Shown in pieces: positions 14,220 through 15,345 of a stretch of DNA of 15,345 nucleotides (position 1 is the first letter of the stretch; every line of letters starts with the position of its first letter). The notes beneath the pieces were generated by a model. It saw only the letters and a list, made by a program, of their open reading frames with translations. It ran no database searches and was not told the DNA's origin. The position numbers and the translations under genes were made by a program. The stretch comes from Collinsella aerofaciens (GTDB lineage: Bacteria > Actinomycetota > Coriobacteriia > Coriobacteriales > Coriobacteriaceae). The stretch is taken from contig RPYR01000133.1 of the NCBI GenBank assembly GCA_008671285.1, positions 1 through 15,345 on the forward strand. Direction: 5' to 3'.

Positions 14220-14344
14220 GACCAGTCTTTTTGGGACGGGGCTAAATTAGCTGGTTTTGGATTAGGGATCAGTTGCGATTTGTTGATTCATCGATATTGG
14301 GATGGAGAATCAGCTAATTTAGCCCCGTCCCAAAAAGACTGGTC
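14220..14344. repeat. Perfect 34-bp inverted repeat, 57-bp spacer
   Basis: Arms 14220-14253 and 14311-14344 are exact reverse complements, containing GACCAGTCTTTTTGGGACGG and GGGGCTAAATTAGCT. The spacer (14254-14310) is AT-rich. Such a long perfect hairpin would be very stable in RNA or as a cruciform; it resembles a MITE-like or dispersed hairpin element. Confidence 0.85.
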
Positions 14345-14376
14345 CTCCACCACCTCCCAAATCATCCTTACAAAAC

Positions 14377-14417
14377 GAGGCCCTGGCCAAACGGCCAGGG
14401 CCTCACTAACTTTTATT
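14377..14417. terminator. Bidirectional intrinsic terminator
   Basis: Perfect 12-bp stem GAGGCCCTGGCC (14377-14388) with 14393-14404 and an AAAC loop. On the minus strand GTTTTG follows at once, so it should end the ABC transporter transcript; on the plus strand TTTTATT follows after 6 nt and could end the pilus operon. Confidence 0.85.
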
Positions 14418-14447
14418 CCGTTCTAAACGACGGGCTGATTGCGCGCA

Positions 14448-14557
14448 GGAGGGCGCCCCGGGGACGGGCGGGGTATTTCCTCCGCGCGCAGTTTCGCAGC
14501 GCAGCGAGAATGTTTGAGCACGGAGGAATTACCCCGCCCGTCCCCGGGGCGCCCTCC
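14448..14557. repeat. 37-bp near-perfect GC-rich inverted repeat
   Basis: Arms 14448-14484 and 14521-14557 match at 36 of 37 positions as reverse complements (GGAGGGCGCCCCGGGGACGG and onwards to CCTCCG). The 36-nt spacer contains GCAGCGCAGCGAG. It lies directly beyond the ABC gene stop. GC content and shape recall the hairpin at 727-798. Confidence 0.85.
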
Positions 14558-14571
14558 GTCAGTAACCGGTC

Positions 14572-15345
14572 CTACTCGAGCTCAAACGCACCCGTGTACA
14601 GCTGGTAGTAATACCCGCGCTTGGCAATCAGCTCGTCGTGGTTGCCGCGCTCGATGATGCGGCCGTGATCCAGACAGATGATCGCGTCGGAGTTGCGCAC
14701 GGTGGACAGGCGGTGCGCGATGACAAACGTCGTGCGGCCTTCCATGAGCTTGTCCATGCCGGCTTGCACGATGGCCTCGGTGCGGGTATCGATGCTCGAC
14801 GTGGCCTCGTCCAGGATCAGCGCCGGCGGATCGGCGACGGCGGCGCGTGCGATCGAGATCAGCTGGCGCTGGCCCTGCGACAGCTGGGCGCCGTTGCCGG
14901 TGAGCATCGTGTCGTAGCCGTCGGGCAGGCGGGTGATAAAGTCGTCCGCGCCGGCGAGCTTTGCTGCCGCGATGCACTCCTCGTCGGTGGCATCCAGATT
15001 GCCGTAGCGGATGTTATCCATCACGGTGCCGGTGAACAGGTTTACGTCCTGGAGTACCACGCCCAGGGATCGGCGAAGGTATGACTTGCTGATCTTTTTG
15101 ACGTTGATGCCGTCGTAGCGAATCTTGCCGTCGGCGATGTCATAGAAGCGGTTGATGAGGTTGGTGATGGTCGTCTTACCGGCACCGGTGGCGCCGACAA
15201 ACGCGACCTTCTGGCCCGGCTTGGCAAACACGGACACGCCGTGCAGCACCTCGTGGTCGGGCGTGTAGCCAAAGTCGACGTTGTCCATGACCCGGTCGCC
15301 ACGCAGCGGCACGTACTCGATCTCGCCGGTTGCGCGGTGCGGATG
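14572..15345 (-). CDS. ABC exporter, ATP-binding part (5' partial)
   Basis: C-terminal 257 residues of a type IV (MsbA/LmrA-like) ABC exporter; the N-terminal membrane domain lies beyond the window, and the frame is open to base 15345. The ATPase domain is complete: Walker A GATGAGKTT, Q-loop VLQDVNLF, signature LSQGQRQ, Walker B ALILDEATSSID with catalytic Glu, and H-loop VIAHRLS. LSQGQ in place of LSGGQ is common in subunits of heterodimeric exporters, so a partner ABC gene would be expected further along. The protein ends GAFELE, TAG. Substrate (peptide, lipid or drug) cannot be told from this domain. The GTG at 15312 is internal, not a start. Confidence 0.93.
   Translation of the reverse strand, partial: HPHRATGEIEYVPLRGDRVMDNVDFGYTPDHEVLHGVSVFAKPGQKVAFVGATGAGKTTITNLINRFYDIADGKIRYDGINVKKISKSYLRRSLGVVLQDVNLFTGTVMDNIRYGNLDATDEECIAAAKLAGADDFITRLPDGYDTMLTGNGAQLSQGQRQLISIARAAVADPPALILDEATSSIDTRTEAIVQAGMDKLMEGRTTFVIAHRLSTVRNSDAIICLDHGRIIERGNHDELIAKRGYYYQLYTGAFELE

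Larger units (their letters stand above)
14122..14571. other. Gene-free 450 bp repeat nest
   Basis: Between the sortase and ABC transporter stops. Holds in order: the 56-bp element, a related unit GGGACGGGGATTTTTAGC (14183-14200), a perfect 34-bp inverted repeat (14220-14344), a bidirectional terminator (14377-14417) and a 37-bp near-perfect inverted repeat (14448-14557). No credible gene. Confidence 0.75.

Noticed and set aside
14122..14571. CRISPR array or tRNA in the repeat-rich gap
   Set aside because: Repeats are inverted and of different lengths with no regular spacers, and no cloverleaf or CCA end is visible.

Overview
The window looks like the chromosome of a high-GC gut actinobacterium of the Coriobacteriia, most likely Collinsella or a close relative. 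This is inferred from codon use, from the feel of the housekeeping proteins, and from intergenic hairpin repeats I associate with that group. No rRNA, tRNA, CRISPR array or transposase gene is visible.

Positions 1-3224 are housekeeping. A 5'-truncated transaldolase/fructose-6-phosphate aldolase-type gene (+) converges on a complete tex gene (-). The 380 bp gap between them holds a GC-rich hairpin flanked by 21-bp direct repeats, then an intrinsic terminator flanked by 41-bp inverted repeats.

Positions 3225-8066 are a metabolic cluster. Three minus-strand genes, read in the order SDR dehydrogenase, OFA-type MFS transporter and Gfo/Idh/MocA oxidoreductase, end in an intrinsic terminator. A LysR-type regulator is divergent from them. 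The likely job is uptake and two-step oxidation/reduction of a small carboxylate, sugar acid or polyol; the substrate cannot be read from the sequence.

Positions 8160-14121 are the most interesting part: a four-gene sortase-assembled pilus operon (+). In order it encodes a large secreted adhesin-like protein (two tandem copies of an unrecognised module, repeat-like linkers, a Spy0128-type C-terminal domain and a VPTG sorting signal), a signal-peptidase-like protein whose Ser and Lys catalytic positions are Glu and Gly, a Spy0128/FctA-like backbone pilin with a VPTD sorting signal, and a class B sortase. This order matches the FCT pilus locus of Streptococcus pyogenes (cpa, sipA/lepA, fctA, srtC). 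The adhesin gene has a G8 tract in its leader and a G9 tract inside the signal-peptide codons, which suggests phase variation.

Positions 14122-14571 are a 450 bp repeat nest with no gene: a second copy of the element found after lysR, a perfect 34-bp inverted repeat, a 12-bp-stem bidirectional terminator and a 37-bp near-perfect inverted repeat. From 14572 to the window end is the C-terminal half of an ABC exporter (-), cut off by the window.
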